Under the pieces are notes generated by a model. That model did no database searches. It was not told where the DNA came from and saw only the letters and a list, made by a program, of their open reading frames with translations. 58,506 bases of DNA from Spirochaetales bacterium. GTDB lineage: Bacteria > Spirochaetota > Spirochaetia > JAIPGG01. The stretch spans positions 1-58,506 of the forward strand of contig JAIPGG010000007.1 in NCBI GenBank assembly GCA_021736255.1. The letters run 5' to 3'. The translations under genes were made by a program, and so were the position numbers. Of this stretch, positions 8,401-16,557 are shown piece after piece (position 1 is the stretch's first letter; each line of letters begins with the position of its first letter).

Positions 8401-8746
8401 TCAATCTCAACTCCATCTCAGAAAGAAAAAGCTCATATAAACCTTCCGCCTCGAGCCGGCTGCGATAGGGTGCGGTATCGGAATCCGTCCAGCGGGAAGG
8501 AGCCTTCCGTAGAGGATCCGGCTGCGGCTTTAGGTAGAATTCCGGTTCGTCGGGAATAATCAGCCGATCAGGTTCCACACTCGCCTGCATAGATGAAGTT
8601 TCATTCTTTTCGGCAACAGTTTCTTCCCTGTCTTCCGCCTCTTCCTGCTCGGTTGAGCGTATAATGATGAGAGTAACGGCAGCAGTGAGTACGGCAATAA
8701 TCACGAGAACCATCCCATATCGTATCAGAGCATCGCGACCGATCAT
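8375..8746 (-). CDS. Small membrane-anchored hypothetical protein
   Basis: This 123-residue protein has one transmembrane segment near the N-terminus (YGMVLVIIAVLTAAVTLIII, about residues 10-30) and a short acidic soluble part. The tail (YRSRLEAEGLYELFLSEMEL) is helical. It overlaps the smc stop by 4 bases (ATGA) and the next lipoprotein gene by 26 bases, so it is translationally coupled to both. I do not recognise the family. Confidence 0.8.
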   Translation of the reverse strand: MIGRDALIRYGMVLVIIAVLTAAVTLIIIRSTEQEEAEDREETVAEKNETSSMQASVEPDRLIIPDEPEFYLKPQPDPLRKAPSRWTDSDTAPYRSRLEAEGLYELFLSEMELRLNEAFEPVP

Positions 8747-11532
8747 TCTACTGCAACCGCCTCCTTATCCAGGCGTATCGCAACAATCTTTGAAACGCCC
8801 GATTCTTCCATCGTCACGCCGAGCATTGTGGATGCAGCGGCAATTGTTTTTTTGTTGTGGGTTATAACGATAAACTGACTTGTGCGTCCGAATTCCATCA
8901 AAAGATTAACAAAGCGTCCGACATTTGACTCATCCAGAGCAGCATCGATCTCATCGAGAATACAAAAGGGCGAGGGCTTGACCATGTAGGTGGCAAAAAG
9001 GAGAGCAATTGCTGTGAGCGACCTCTCTCCCCCTGAAAGCAGAGCGATGTTTTCGAGTTTTTTTCCGGGAGGCTGAGCAAAGATATCAATTCCCGTTTCC
9101 AGAACCTGCTCAGGATCATCGAGAATCAACTCCGCCCGTCCCCCACCGAAGAGACGCCGAAACATAAGATGGAAGTTTTGTTTAATTCTGTTATAGGTTT
9201 CCATGAACCGTTCGGTAGATTCTTCGCGAATCTCCCGGGTGACTTCCTCCAGGTCTTTTCTTGCTTTCCGGAGGTCTTCGAGCTGATCGTTGAGAAACTT
9301 GTAACGCTCTTCCACTTCCCGAAATTCCTCAGGGGCCATCAGGTTGACCTGACCTAAGGATTTGAGCTCTCCCTTGAGATCGCGGACCGCATCCCGAATA
9401 TCTGCTTCACTGTCGCTGATATCAAAAAGCCGCTTTTCGAACTCTTCCAGGCTGCGAGAATGCCGTTCTTCGAAATTCTCGAAAATGTCCTTCTCCCGGG
9501 TCTCGAGCTGTGCGATCTGTAACTGAACAGATTCCAGTTTGCCCTGGATCTGCTGCAGCTGCTCTCGTTGTTTTCGGAGTGAGGATTCCCTCTTGTTTAA
9601 ATCTTTATTTCTTCCTGATATGCCGCTGCGATAGGTTTGGGTCTCTTTTTCCAGCTCTTTCCGCTGTTTTTGCAGTTCGGCAAGCCGCTTTCGCCTTTCA
9701 GCATTTTCTTCGGTCATTTTTGCAAGACGTTCCTCGAATTGCTTGATTCCGGCTTTCGTTTGTTCGAGGGTCTTGGTCCGTTCTTCGGACTCCCGCTGGT
9801 CCCGTTCGTATTGATCCTTCAGATTCTCGTATCGGGTCCGCACATGGGCCTGATTAACCCGTAATTCTTCGAGAGTCCGTCTGTATTCAGCGTTTTTCGC
9901 TGATGAGCGCTCATTCTCTTCGCGCAACTCGCTTATTTCGCTCTGAGCATTGTGTATGATTGAAGAAATATCGGAAAGCCTGCCGTCGATTTCCCGTTTT
10001 TTCGTCATGATCCCCTCTGGGGCAAGAAGAGAATCTAGAAACGAAGGAATCATGTTCCGTAATTCGTTGAGTTCTTCTTCGAAATCCTTCAACAGCTGCT
10101 GGATGTCCTCCATACCAGAAAGCGCTGTTTCCAGGTTTTCTTTGGCGCGCTCACCCTGCAGGGCGATGGAATCCCGAATAAGCTCGATTTTACCCTGAAC
10201 GGAAATTTTCACGGATTGGTAGGTGTTGTGGATCCGCTGATCGATCTCCTGATGCCGGGTGAGAGAGTATCCGGTTTCCCGAAGGCCCCGGTCGAGTTCG
10301 GCAACGATATCATCGGTAAGAGAGCGGAGGGTATGGTGCAGTTGTTCACGTTCTGCTTCGGCATCGGTTATTCGTTTTTCCATTTCCGTGATACGAGCTT
10401 TTCTATGTTCGATCCGTTCGGTGTTCGCATCAATAGCTTCCGTAAATTCGGTAATATTTCCTGCTATGGTATCGAGTTGCCCTTTTGTGGTTTCTATCTC
10501 ATCGAGCCGTTCGTTCAGCTCCTTTTGAAGGGCTTCGAGCTTTTTCCGAGCCGATTCGGCTCGTTTGTGTTCGCTGTCGATGCTTCGTTCAATCTCTCCA
10601 ACACGTTCCTCAGTAATTCCGACTTGCGTTTCGATATTCGAGTATTCCATATCCACCTGGTAGATACGACGCTGAGTGTCTGCAAGCCGGGATTCGAGCT
10701 TGTTTACTTCATCGAGATCGGTTTCCATGGTGTCTTCGATCTCCCGTATCTTCCCGTCCATTTCCTGATATGCGGCTTGGCGCTTTTCCAGTTCCTCTTT
10801 CCTCGAGCGCCGGTCGCTGCGGATACTCTTTAGCTTTAAAAGTTGGAGGTCGACTTCACGTTCGAAGATTTCTTCTCGAATCGTACGGTAGCGAATAGTT
10901 TTTTCCGACTGTTTTCTGAGGGTTTCGTAGCGTTTTTTTACCTCAGAGAGGATATCCTCGATCCGGGCCATATTATCTTCGGTCTTAGCAAGTTTCCGTT
11001 CGGCTTCAGCGCCCCGGGCGATGAATTTTGTAATCCCTGCAGCTTCCTCGAATATATATCGCCTGTCTTCCGGTTTATTGGAAAGAATTTGATCGATTCT
11101 TCCCTGTTCCATGATTGAGTAAGCCGATTTTCCGATCCCGGTATCGTAAAATAGTTCTCGGATGTCTTTGAGTTTAACCTGTTTCCCATTGATCGCGTAT
11201 TCACTCTCTCCGGAACGAAAAAGACGCCGCCGTACTTCGATTTCCGGAAGATCTATAGCCAGCATTCCATCGTCGTTTTCTAAGGTCAGCACAACTTCGG
11301 CAACATTTACGGCTTTTCTTTGCTCAGTTCCACTGAAGATTACGTCTTCCATCCGGTCTGCTCTAAGGGACCTGGCCGCCTGTTCTCCGAGAGACCACTT
11401 GATCGCGTCGACGACATTGCTCTTGCCGCAGCCGTTCGGTCCGAGCAGAGCTGACACCCCCCGGGAGAATTCTATCCTGGTTTTATCGGCAAAAGATTTG
11501 AAGCCGAATATATCGACGGATTTTAGTAGCAA
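8743..11532 (-). CDS. smc: Chromosome segregation protein SMC, short form
   Basis: SMC is the coiled-coil ATPase that compacts and segregates the chromosome. Walker A is at residues 31-38 (GPNGCGKS). The C-terminal head has LLSGGERSLTAIALLFA (signature motif) and FCILDEIDAALDE (Walker B). Long coiled coils run from about 175 to 400 and 510 to 760. The protein is 929 residues against a usual 1,150-1,200. The segment between the coils (about 400-510) does not show the glycine-rich SMC hinge. The start is a TTG at 11532 with AGGAG seven bases upstream, which gives the family N-terminus (LLKSVDIFGFKSFADKT). The identity is certain; the missing hinge deserves checking. Confidence 0.95.
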   Translation of the reverse strand: MLLKSVDIFGFKSFADKTRIEFSRGVSALLGPNGCGKSNVVDAIKWSLGEQAARSLRADRMEDVIFSGTEQRKAVNVAEVVLTLENDDGMLAIDLPEIEVRRRLFRSGESEYAINGKQVKLKDIRELFYDTGIGKSAYSIMEQGRIDQILSNKPEDRRYIFEEAAGITKFIARGAEAERKLAKTEDNMARIEDILSEVKKRYETLRKQSEKTIRYRTIREEIFEREVDLQLLKLKSIRSDRRSRKEELEKRQAAYQEMDGKIREIEDTMETDLDEVNKLESRLADTQRRIYQVDMEYSNIETQVGITEERVGEIERSIDSEHKRAESARKKLEALQKELNERLDEIETTKGQLDTIAGNITEFTEAIDANTERIEHRKARITEMEKRITDAEAEREQLHHTLRSLTDDIVAELDRGLRETGYSLTRHQEIDQRIHNTYQSVKISVQGKIELIRDSIALQGERAKENLETALSGMEDIQQLLKDFEEELNELRNMIPSFLDSLLAPEGIMTKKREIDGRLSDISSIIHNAQSEISELREENERSSAKNAEYRRTLEELRVNQAHVRTRYENLKDQYERDQRESEERTKTLEQTKAGIKQFEERLAKMTEENAERRKRLAELQKQRKELEKETQTYRSGISGRNKDLNKRESSLRKQREQLQQIQGKLESVQLQIAQLETREKDIFENFEERHSRSLEEFEKRLFDISDSEADIRDAVRDLKGELKSLGQVNLMAPEEFREVEERYKFLNDQLEDLRKARKDLEEVTREIREESTERFMETYNRIKQNFHLMFRRLFGGGRAELILDDPEQVLETGIDIFAQPPGKKLENIALLSGGERSLTAIALLFATYMVKPSPFCILDEIDAALDESNVGRFVNLLMEFGRTSQFIVITHNKKTIAAASTMLGVTMEESGVSKIVAIRLDKEAVAVE

Positions 11533-11682
11533 GTTCTGTCTCCTGTATAGGCGAGGCCGGATATATTTGATCTGTAGTCTATCACATGTAACCTGCCTCT
11601 ATCTATGGAAAAAAGCGCCGGGCACACTCGAAAAACATAATTCAGGCTACCAAATCATTCTGTTTTTTCATAGAATAAACAG

Positions 11683-12246
11683 ATGATTTGCGGAATCGAC
11701 GAAGCAGGAAGGGGGCCGCTTGCCGGCCCGGTCTGCGCAGCGGTAGTTGGCTGCAACTCTCCTGATCTGCCGGAAGGACTTGACGACTCCAAACGCCTGA
11801 GTCCGAAGAAACGGGAAAGCTTTGCGCTGTCAATCATGAACAGCAAGTGCCGCTGGGGGATCGGTTGGGCATCAGCAGCTGAAATAGACCGGCTTAACAT
11901 ACACTATGCCACTCTTCTGGCTATGCAGCGCGCCTTCAGCCGGCTTCATTCCCGTTTCCCGGCGGATTTCGAGGAGGTAGTCGTAGACGGAAAATTCGTT
12001 CCTGATTTGCCGATCTCTTCGCGGGCAGTTATCGGAGGAGACGGGACCATTCCCCAGATTATGGCGGCTTCCGTGCTGGCTAAGGTTGCACGGGACCGTT
12101 GGATGGAGCGGTTTTCCTGGATTTATCCTGAATATGATTTCGAACGGCACAAGGGTTATCCCACCAAAGACCATCGCCGTTCGATCCTCCTGAACGGGCC
12201 TTCACCCATCCATCGGCTTACTTTCCGCCTGACTGCCGATCAATAA
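11683..12246 (+). CDS. rnhB: Ribonuclease HII
   Basis: RNase HII cleaves RNA in RNA-DNA hybrids and at single ribonucleotides in DNA. The N-terminus ICGIDEAGRGPLAGPV carries the catalytic Asp-Glu pair. VVVDGKF, KVARDRWM and the C-terminal HKGYPTKDH motif supply the rest of the active site. It is 187 residues. It diverges from smc and its 3' end overlaps the convergent PUR-domain gene by 29 bases. No Shine-Dalgarno sequence precedes the ATG. Confidence 0.96.
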   Translation: MICGIDEAGRGPLAGPVCAAVVGCNSPDLPEGLDDSKRLSPKKRESFALSIMNSKCRWGIGWASAAEIDRLNIHYATLLAMQRAFSRLHSRFPADFEEVVVDGKFVPDLPISSRAVIGGDGTIPQIMAASVLAKVARDRWMERFSWIYPEYDFERHKGYPTKDHRRSILLNGPSPIHRLTFRLTADQ

Positions 12247-12457
12247 ATTGCACTGCCTTATCGAAAGCATCCAGGAAATCAGGCATGTCTTCCTTGAATA
12301 CCATGATCTGACGCCGTTCAAACATGCCGTTATCCTGTTTTTTTGATTCAACAATATTCAGGAACAGATCGCCCATACGGTTCTCTTTTACATTGAAGTA
12401 ATAAGTCCGTTTCGGTGTTGTTGCTTGACTCGAAAATACCTCTCCGCGTTTTCCCAT
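12218..12457 (-). CDS. PUR-domain (DUF3276) nucleic-acid-binding protein, BpuR-like
   Basis: This 79-residue protein is a single PUR-type domain: GEVFSSQATTPKRTYYFNVK, then DLFLNIVESKK and RRQIMVFKEDMPDFLDAFD. The family includes Borrelia BpuR, a DNA- and RNA-binding post-transcriptional regulator, and Bacteroidetes DUF3276 proteins. Here it stands alone behind its own promoter. The 3' end overlaps rnhB on the opposite strand by 29 bases. RNA or single-stranded DNA binding is inferred from the family. Confidence 0.88.
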   Translation of the reverse strand: MGKRGEVFSSQATTPKRTYYFNVKENRMGDLFLNIVESKKQDNGMFERRQIMVFKEDMPDFLDAFDKAVQFIDRQSGGK

Positions 12458-12496
12458 GCCGTTTCATCCTTCCCTTTTCCTTCTGTTGATACGCTT

Positions 12497-12525
12497 ATCA
12501 TATCCGAACCAACTTTTTTTCGCAA
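12497..12525 (-). promoter_or_regulatory. Promoter of the PUR-domain gene
   Basis: On the minus strand, TTGCGA (12525-12520), a 17-base spacer and TATGAT (12502-12497) precede the gene. This leaves a leader of roughly 35 bases that carries an AAGGA. Confidence 0.55.
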
Positions 12526-12574
12526 TTTCTTTTCAAAAATTGAAGCAGCTCTTTTTGTTCGAGGGTAAACCTGA

Positions 12575-13123
12575 GTGATGAAAGGGAAAACATGCAAACT
12601 TTTTGTCCGGATCATTCCGGCAGTTCTTTTCGGAGCATTACTGTTGCTCTTCTGGGAAAGCGGCCTATTGATCAGCATACAAGGACAAAAAGAATCCCTG
12701 TACGAAGCGAAAACCGCATATAACAGCGGTGAAAAAGAAAAGGCCCTTGAAATACTTCGAAAGACCGCCGACCGGATGCCTGCCGCCGGTGATATTCCCC
12801 TCTGGATTGCCCGTATTCTCATTGACCAGAAAAAATACCATCAGGCCCTCCGAAGTATTAACCGGCATCTGCCTGTCAACAAAAACCACACCGGCCTTCT
12901 CATCATGAAAGCCCGGGCCCTGAAGGCCCTTGAAAGAAAGGCGGAAGCATATGCGGTATACAGGGCCGCAGCCGATCAGCTCAAAATTCTGGAAACAGCC
13001 TATCTGGAATTGGCGGATCTTGCCTTTTCCTTCGGAAACGGGGAGGAAGCGTATAAATATCTGCATATGGCCGGAATCAGGCCGGAAACGACAAAGGCAG
13101 GAAACAATGGAAACAAGAAATAA
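12575..13123 (+). CDS. Inner-membrane-anchored TPR protein, first gene of the RND operon
   Basis: This 182-residue protein has one transmembrane anchor (about residues 11-33, IIPAVLFGALLLLFWESGLL) followed by four helix-turn-helix repeats of TPR character (AKTAYNSGEKEKALEILRKT, ILIDQKKYHQALRSINRHL and so on). The GTG at 12575 has GAGGG nine bases upstream. The ATG at 12578 is the alternative start. Its 3' end overlaps the next gene by 17 bases, so it opens an eight-gene coupled operon. TPR repeats suggest it tethers or assembles the pump, or an envelope partner, at the inner membrane. The role is inferred. Confidence 0.8.
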   Translation: MMKGKTCKLFVRIIPAVLFGALLLLFWESGLLISIQGQKESLYEAKTAYNSGEKEKALEILRKTADRMPAAGDIPLWIARILIDQKKYHQALRSINRHLPVNKNHTGLLIMKARALKALERKAEAYAVYRAAADQLKILETAYLELADLAFSFGNGEEAYKYLHMAGIRPETTKAGNNGNKK

Positions 13124-13652
13124 CCCTCTTCTGCAAACCTTCCAGGCTGCTTTTCTCCGCACCTCTCATGGGGCCATCCTGCTTGCTCTTATCCCTTTGC
13201 TCAGTGGGTTTTTATGCTTCGCCTCCTGTGTTGGGATGATACAGCCGAAAAGCTTCGGCCCCCTTCCTGCAAACAGCCGCACCTTTCCCTCCGGGCACAC
13301 TGTGCAAATCGGCAGCATCCGTGTCCATGCAGAGAAATCCGGCATGGTCTACCGACTTTGTTTGGATACAGCTTCAAAAACCCTTCTTCAAAAACAGCCC
13401 GCCGAACGGGAAAGCAAAGAGTCCACTCCCCGTTCCACACTCGATATTGTTCTCAATGTTTCCTCTACGAGCAGGAATTACCTTCCACAAACATCGGTTG
13501 CCCTCACCCTGATTTTGAAAAAGGATGATGGATCGGTTAGGCATCGAATATCTCTTGTTGATAAGACCGATCAGTCACCGTTGAGCTGCCGCTATATATT
13601 TCTTCTGCTAAAAAGGGGTATCGAATCACTTTCCCCGGAGGCCAGGCGGTGA
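13107..13652 (+). CDS. Small lipoprotein-like protein of the RND operon
   Basis: An open frame runs far upstream inside the previous gene, but the real start is the ATG at 13107 (METRNNPLL), behind GGCAGG. It gives 181 residues. A hydrophobic stretch ends in LLSGFLCFASC, a fair lipobox. The mature part contains strands such as STLDIVLNVSSTS and TSVALTLILKKDDGS. No family is recognised. It is held between the TPR gene (17-base overlap) and the TolC-like gene (4-base overlap), so it belongs to the same unit. Confidence 0.7.
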   Translation: METRNNPLLQTFQAAFLRTSHGAILLALIPLLSGFLCFASCVGMIQPKSFGPLPANSRTFPSGHTVQIGSIRVHAEKSGMVYRLCLDTASKTLLQKQPAERESKESTPRSTLDIVLNVSSTSRNYLPQTSVALTLILKKDDGSVRHRISLVDKTDQSPLSCRYIFLLLKRGIESLSPEARR

Positions 13653-15133
13653 AGTTTGTACGAAGCAATAGGTTCGGCTTCTGCTTTTGTATTTATCTTA
13701 TGGTAAACAGCATCTTTTCACCCTTCATTCCCGCAGAAAACAGTACTCCTCCCGGTTCCCCCGGAGGCCGGAAAATGTTGTCGTCGTACGTTGATTCTAT
13801 TGACCTCTTTCTCGATTCACATTGGGAGACGGATCCTGAAGGTTCAAAACTCGATCAAACCCTAGCATCCCTCCGCTTTGCTCATCGCAGAAACAATCTG
13901 CTTCCGCCTCACATATCCTTCGGCTACCGTCAGCACGCCTCGGTGGTATTTTTCGATCAGGATAGGCGGCAGCAGAATTTGTTTTTTCGTGTTGAAACAC
14001 CGATCGATCCAGGATACTACCGGGAAAAGCATGTTTCATACCAATCGAATTTGAAATCAACAGCTTTGAAAAAAAAGCAACGCCGTCTAGAGAGTGATTA
14101 TCGCATAATGCACATGTTGTTAAAAATTCTTCTGCTCAGAAGAAAAATCAGCAATCTTGAAATGCAAAGAAAGCATTCCAAGCACCTCCTGACTGCAGCT
14201 CGGAAGAGGAAGTCTCTCGGCCTGACGGTTTCTGCCGGTGTGGTAGATACCCGCATTCACTTCGATAAATTGACTGAAGAAACACGGCTCCGGAAGAATA
14301 CTATGAAAATGCACAGGAAATGCATCGAACAAATCGGCATGGACCGGGAAATACTCACGGGTTTCATTTCTCATATTACTCTCGACAGTTCATATACCGG
14401 TTTTCTTGACCCACCTGAAACCGGCAAAGCGCTGGAACTTATCAAGCAAAACGATGCCGCCTATCAATCCATCTTGGCCTCGATGCGAATGCATGAGGTG
14501 AAATCAAAAAGATTTCCGCTGAAAAGCGAACTCGTATTAGAAATCGGCATGAATAAAAACAATAGCTTTCCATTCTATCCCTACTTTTCCGCCGGCCTGC
14601 AGCTCGTTCCCTGGAAAGAAGAAGAAACGACGAGGGTTGATTTTACCGTCGGCACCTCGCCCCCTTTCGGCCGGTATCGTACTCTACAGACTCAGACGGA
14701 GATAAACAAAATCCTCTCAGAGATCGGTGGTTCCGGAAAAGGGTTGCAGGCTGTTTTATTGCAGGAAAGAGACCAAAGATCCCGGGACCTTTTCCAGAAG
14801 TATGAAAATCTTCTTATCGATATTGATTCGAAGCGTAACAGGTCAAGGATACTTCAGCATCAACTGAAAGCCGCATCGGAAAGGGCGATCCGTTTTCGTA
14901 CTATGTTTTCCAAAGGGAGAGTGTCATCTTTCGATTATCAGAAGGCCCAGCTGTACCGGAATTCCAAACAGGAACAACTCGATGAATCGGTTTTCGATCT
15001 CTGGGATACCGAAATTCGCACTGCATTGTTTCTTGGCATGGAAGCTGTGGAACTTTTGGAACCAATTCTCTCCCTGAGGCAAAACAGGAATGGTGTTATG
15101 CAGCATTCCTCCAGTTGGAGGGCTGCCCAATGA
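13649..15133 (+). CDS. TolC-like outer membrane efflux protein
   Basis: The protein is 494 residues, the normal size for an outer membrane factor. The N-terminus is a poor signal peptide (FGFCFCIYLMVNSIF). Two long helical hairpin regions follow (about 145-260 and 365-470, for example RDLFQKYENLLIDIDSKRNR), which form the periplasmic barrel in TolC. A beta-rich segment between them (LVLEIGMNKNNSFPFYPYFS, then AGLQLVPWK) fits an outer membrane barrel strand pair. Similarity to TolC is structural rather than by strong motifs. Its place before an adaptor and two RND genes supports the call. It overlaps its neighbours by 4 and 19 bases. Confidence 0.75.
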   Translation: MKFVRSNRFGFCFCIYLMVNSIFSPFIPAENSTPPGSPGGRKMLSSYVDSIDLFLDSHWETDPEGSKLDQTLASLRFAHRRNNLLPPHISFGYRQHASVVFFDQDRRQQNLFFRVETPIDPGYYREKHVSYQSNLKSTALKKKQRRLESDYRIMHMLLKILLLRRKISNLEMQRKHSKHLLTAARKRKSLGLTVSAGVVDTRIHFDKLTEETRLRKNTMKMHRKCIEQIGMDREILTGFISHITLDSSYTGFLDPPETGKALELIKQNDAAYQSILASMRMHEVKSKRFPLKSELVLEIGMNKNNSFPFYPYFSAGLQLVPWKEEETTRVDFTVGTSPPFGRYRTLQTQTEINKILSEIGGSGKGLQAVLLQERDQRSRDLFQKYENLLIDIDSKRNRSRILQHQLKAASERAIRFRTMFSKGRVSSFDYQKAQLYRNSKQEQLDESVFDLWDTEIRTALFLGMEAVELLEPILSLRQNRNGVMQHSSSWRAAQ

Positions 15134-16557
15134 GAAAAAGGGGGAAAGGGGGAACGGGCGGTTTTTTTCCGCGAGTCCTGCCGATTCTTGCGGCAGGAGT
15201 TGTTTTCTCTTTTTTGCCGGGGTGCGATAGGAGTGATGCACAGGCAGAGAGCGGGTCCCTTCCCATCGTGCCTGTTTGTCTAGTCAAAGAACGGGTAGAA
15301 AGTGGGGGTTTCACGGAAATTGGCACGGTAAAGGCAGGCAAAAAAACCCAAATTCCAAGCCGTGTCGGTGGGTATATCGAGTATATTGCTGTGGAAGAAG
15401 GCCGCAGAGTCGGCAAGGGCGATCTGATAATGAAACTGTCCAATCCCTCTCTTGGATACGAGATCAAACGCACCTATAACACTATCAAACAATTCAAATC
15501 AGAAAAAAAACGTCTTGAATCACAAATTTTTTCAACCGGTCGAGATATTGAAAGATATTTGATTACCCTGCGCAGAAAACAATCCGAGGTTGATCTTCAA
15601 GAATTACAGATGGAAGAAAAGAAAAAAGAACTCTCCCGCCTTCGAGAACTTTATTCTGAACAGGCAGTAAGCAGAAGTGAACTCGAATCTTTGAAATCAA
15701 AAACCGAGGAACAGAAAATACGGCTCGATATTGCGAAGGCTAATCTCGCCTCAGCTCAAATCGGATATCGGGATAATGATATCGAAGCTGCAGGATACGG
15801 GCCCTGTAAATCTAAAAATGATCGGATAGGGTTCCTTTCAAAAATTCATTACAGCGGCCTTTTCTCCGAACTAGTTAGCCTTGAAATAAAAAAGGAAAAT
15901 GCTGAACTCGAACTAGGAAACCTTAACCGCTTAAAAAATAATTTAGAAATACGATCTCCTGTAGAAGGTTCGGTATTCAACATAACCGCTTTTACCGGAA
16001 GCTATGTTGAAGCAGGAACACATCTGTGCACTATCTTAAATAAAAATAAATTGCATATCGAGTGTAGATTTCCGGAACAAAAACGTGACATCGTTCGGCC
16101 CGGCAGCCAGGTAACATACAACCACCACGATTCCCAAAATCACGGCAGCGGTACTGTTCTAAGCGTATCTGCTGTAAGCTCTCCATCTTCAGCCAGTATC
16201 TTCGCCGTCATTGAGATAAACGAACCTTCCGTAAAACATGATATTTCCACAAGCGATAATTCACGGCCGCCGAGAGGGAGCAGCCTGTTCCCGGGTACTC
16301 TTGTTGATGTGAATTTTAAACCACCGAAGGAAACGGTATATTCAGCGGTACCCGAAACCGCCGTAGCTTTCGATAAAAATGAAAGATCTTACCTTTACGT
16401 ACTTCATGAAAATATTTTAACAAAGCGTTTTGTAAAACTGGGAGAAACAGACGGTAAATGGATTGAATTGCTGAAGGGGCCTGAACCGGGGACACAGATA
16501 TTATGCAGCCGGCCGGAATTCTACAACGATGGAATGGAGGTTGAAGTTCAAAAATGA
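15115..16557 (+). CDS. Lipoprotein periplasmic adaptor (membrane fusion protein) of the RND pump
   Basis: A lipoprotein signal ends at VVFSFLPGC (Cys near residue 36). The mature protein has the two halves of a biotinyl-lipoyl domain (IPSRVGGYIEYIAVEEGRRV, and later SPVEGSVFNITAFTGSYVEA) on either side of a long alpha-helical hairpin (about 120-290). Beta-barrel and membrane-proximal domains follow. This is the order found in AcrA/MexA adaptors, which join the RND pump to TolC. At 480 residues it is longer than the usual 380-400, mainly because of the hairpin and a Ser/Pro insertion near 385. It is coupled to both neighbours by overlaps of 19 and 4 bases. Confidence 0.88.
   Translation: MEGCPMRKRGKGGTGGFFPRVLPILAAGVVFSFLPGCDRSDAQAESGSLPIVPVCLVKERVESGGFTEIGTVKAGKKTQIPSRVGGYIEYIAVEEGRRVGKGDLIMKLSNPSLGYEIKRTYNTIKQFKSEKKRLESQIFSTGRDIERYLITLRRKQSEVDLQELQMEEKKKELSRLRELYSEQAVSRSELESLKSKTEEQKIRLDIAKANLASAQIGYRDNDIEAAGYGPCKSKNDRIGFLSKIHYSGLFSELVSLEIKKENAELELGNLNRLKNNLEIRSPVEGSVFNITAFTGSYVEAGTHLCTILNKNKLHIECRFPEQKRDIVRPGSQVTYNHHDSQNHGSGTVLSVSAVSSPSSASIFAVIEINEPSVKHDISTSDNSRPPRGSSLFPGTLVDVNFKPPKETVYSAVPETAVAFDKNERSYLYVLHENILTKRFVKLGETDGKWIELLKGPEPGTQILCSRPEFYNDGMEVEVQK

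Noticed and set aside
10216-10833. 205-residue Phe-rich open frame opposite smc
   Set aside because: The reverse strand of a Glu/Lys-rich coiled coil reads as Phe/Leu-rich protein; it is an artefact.
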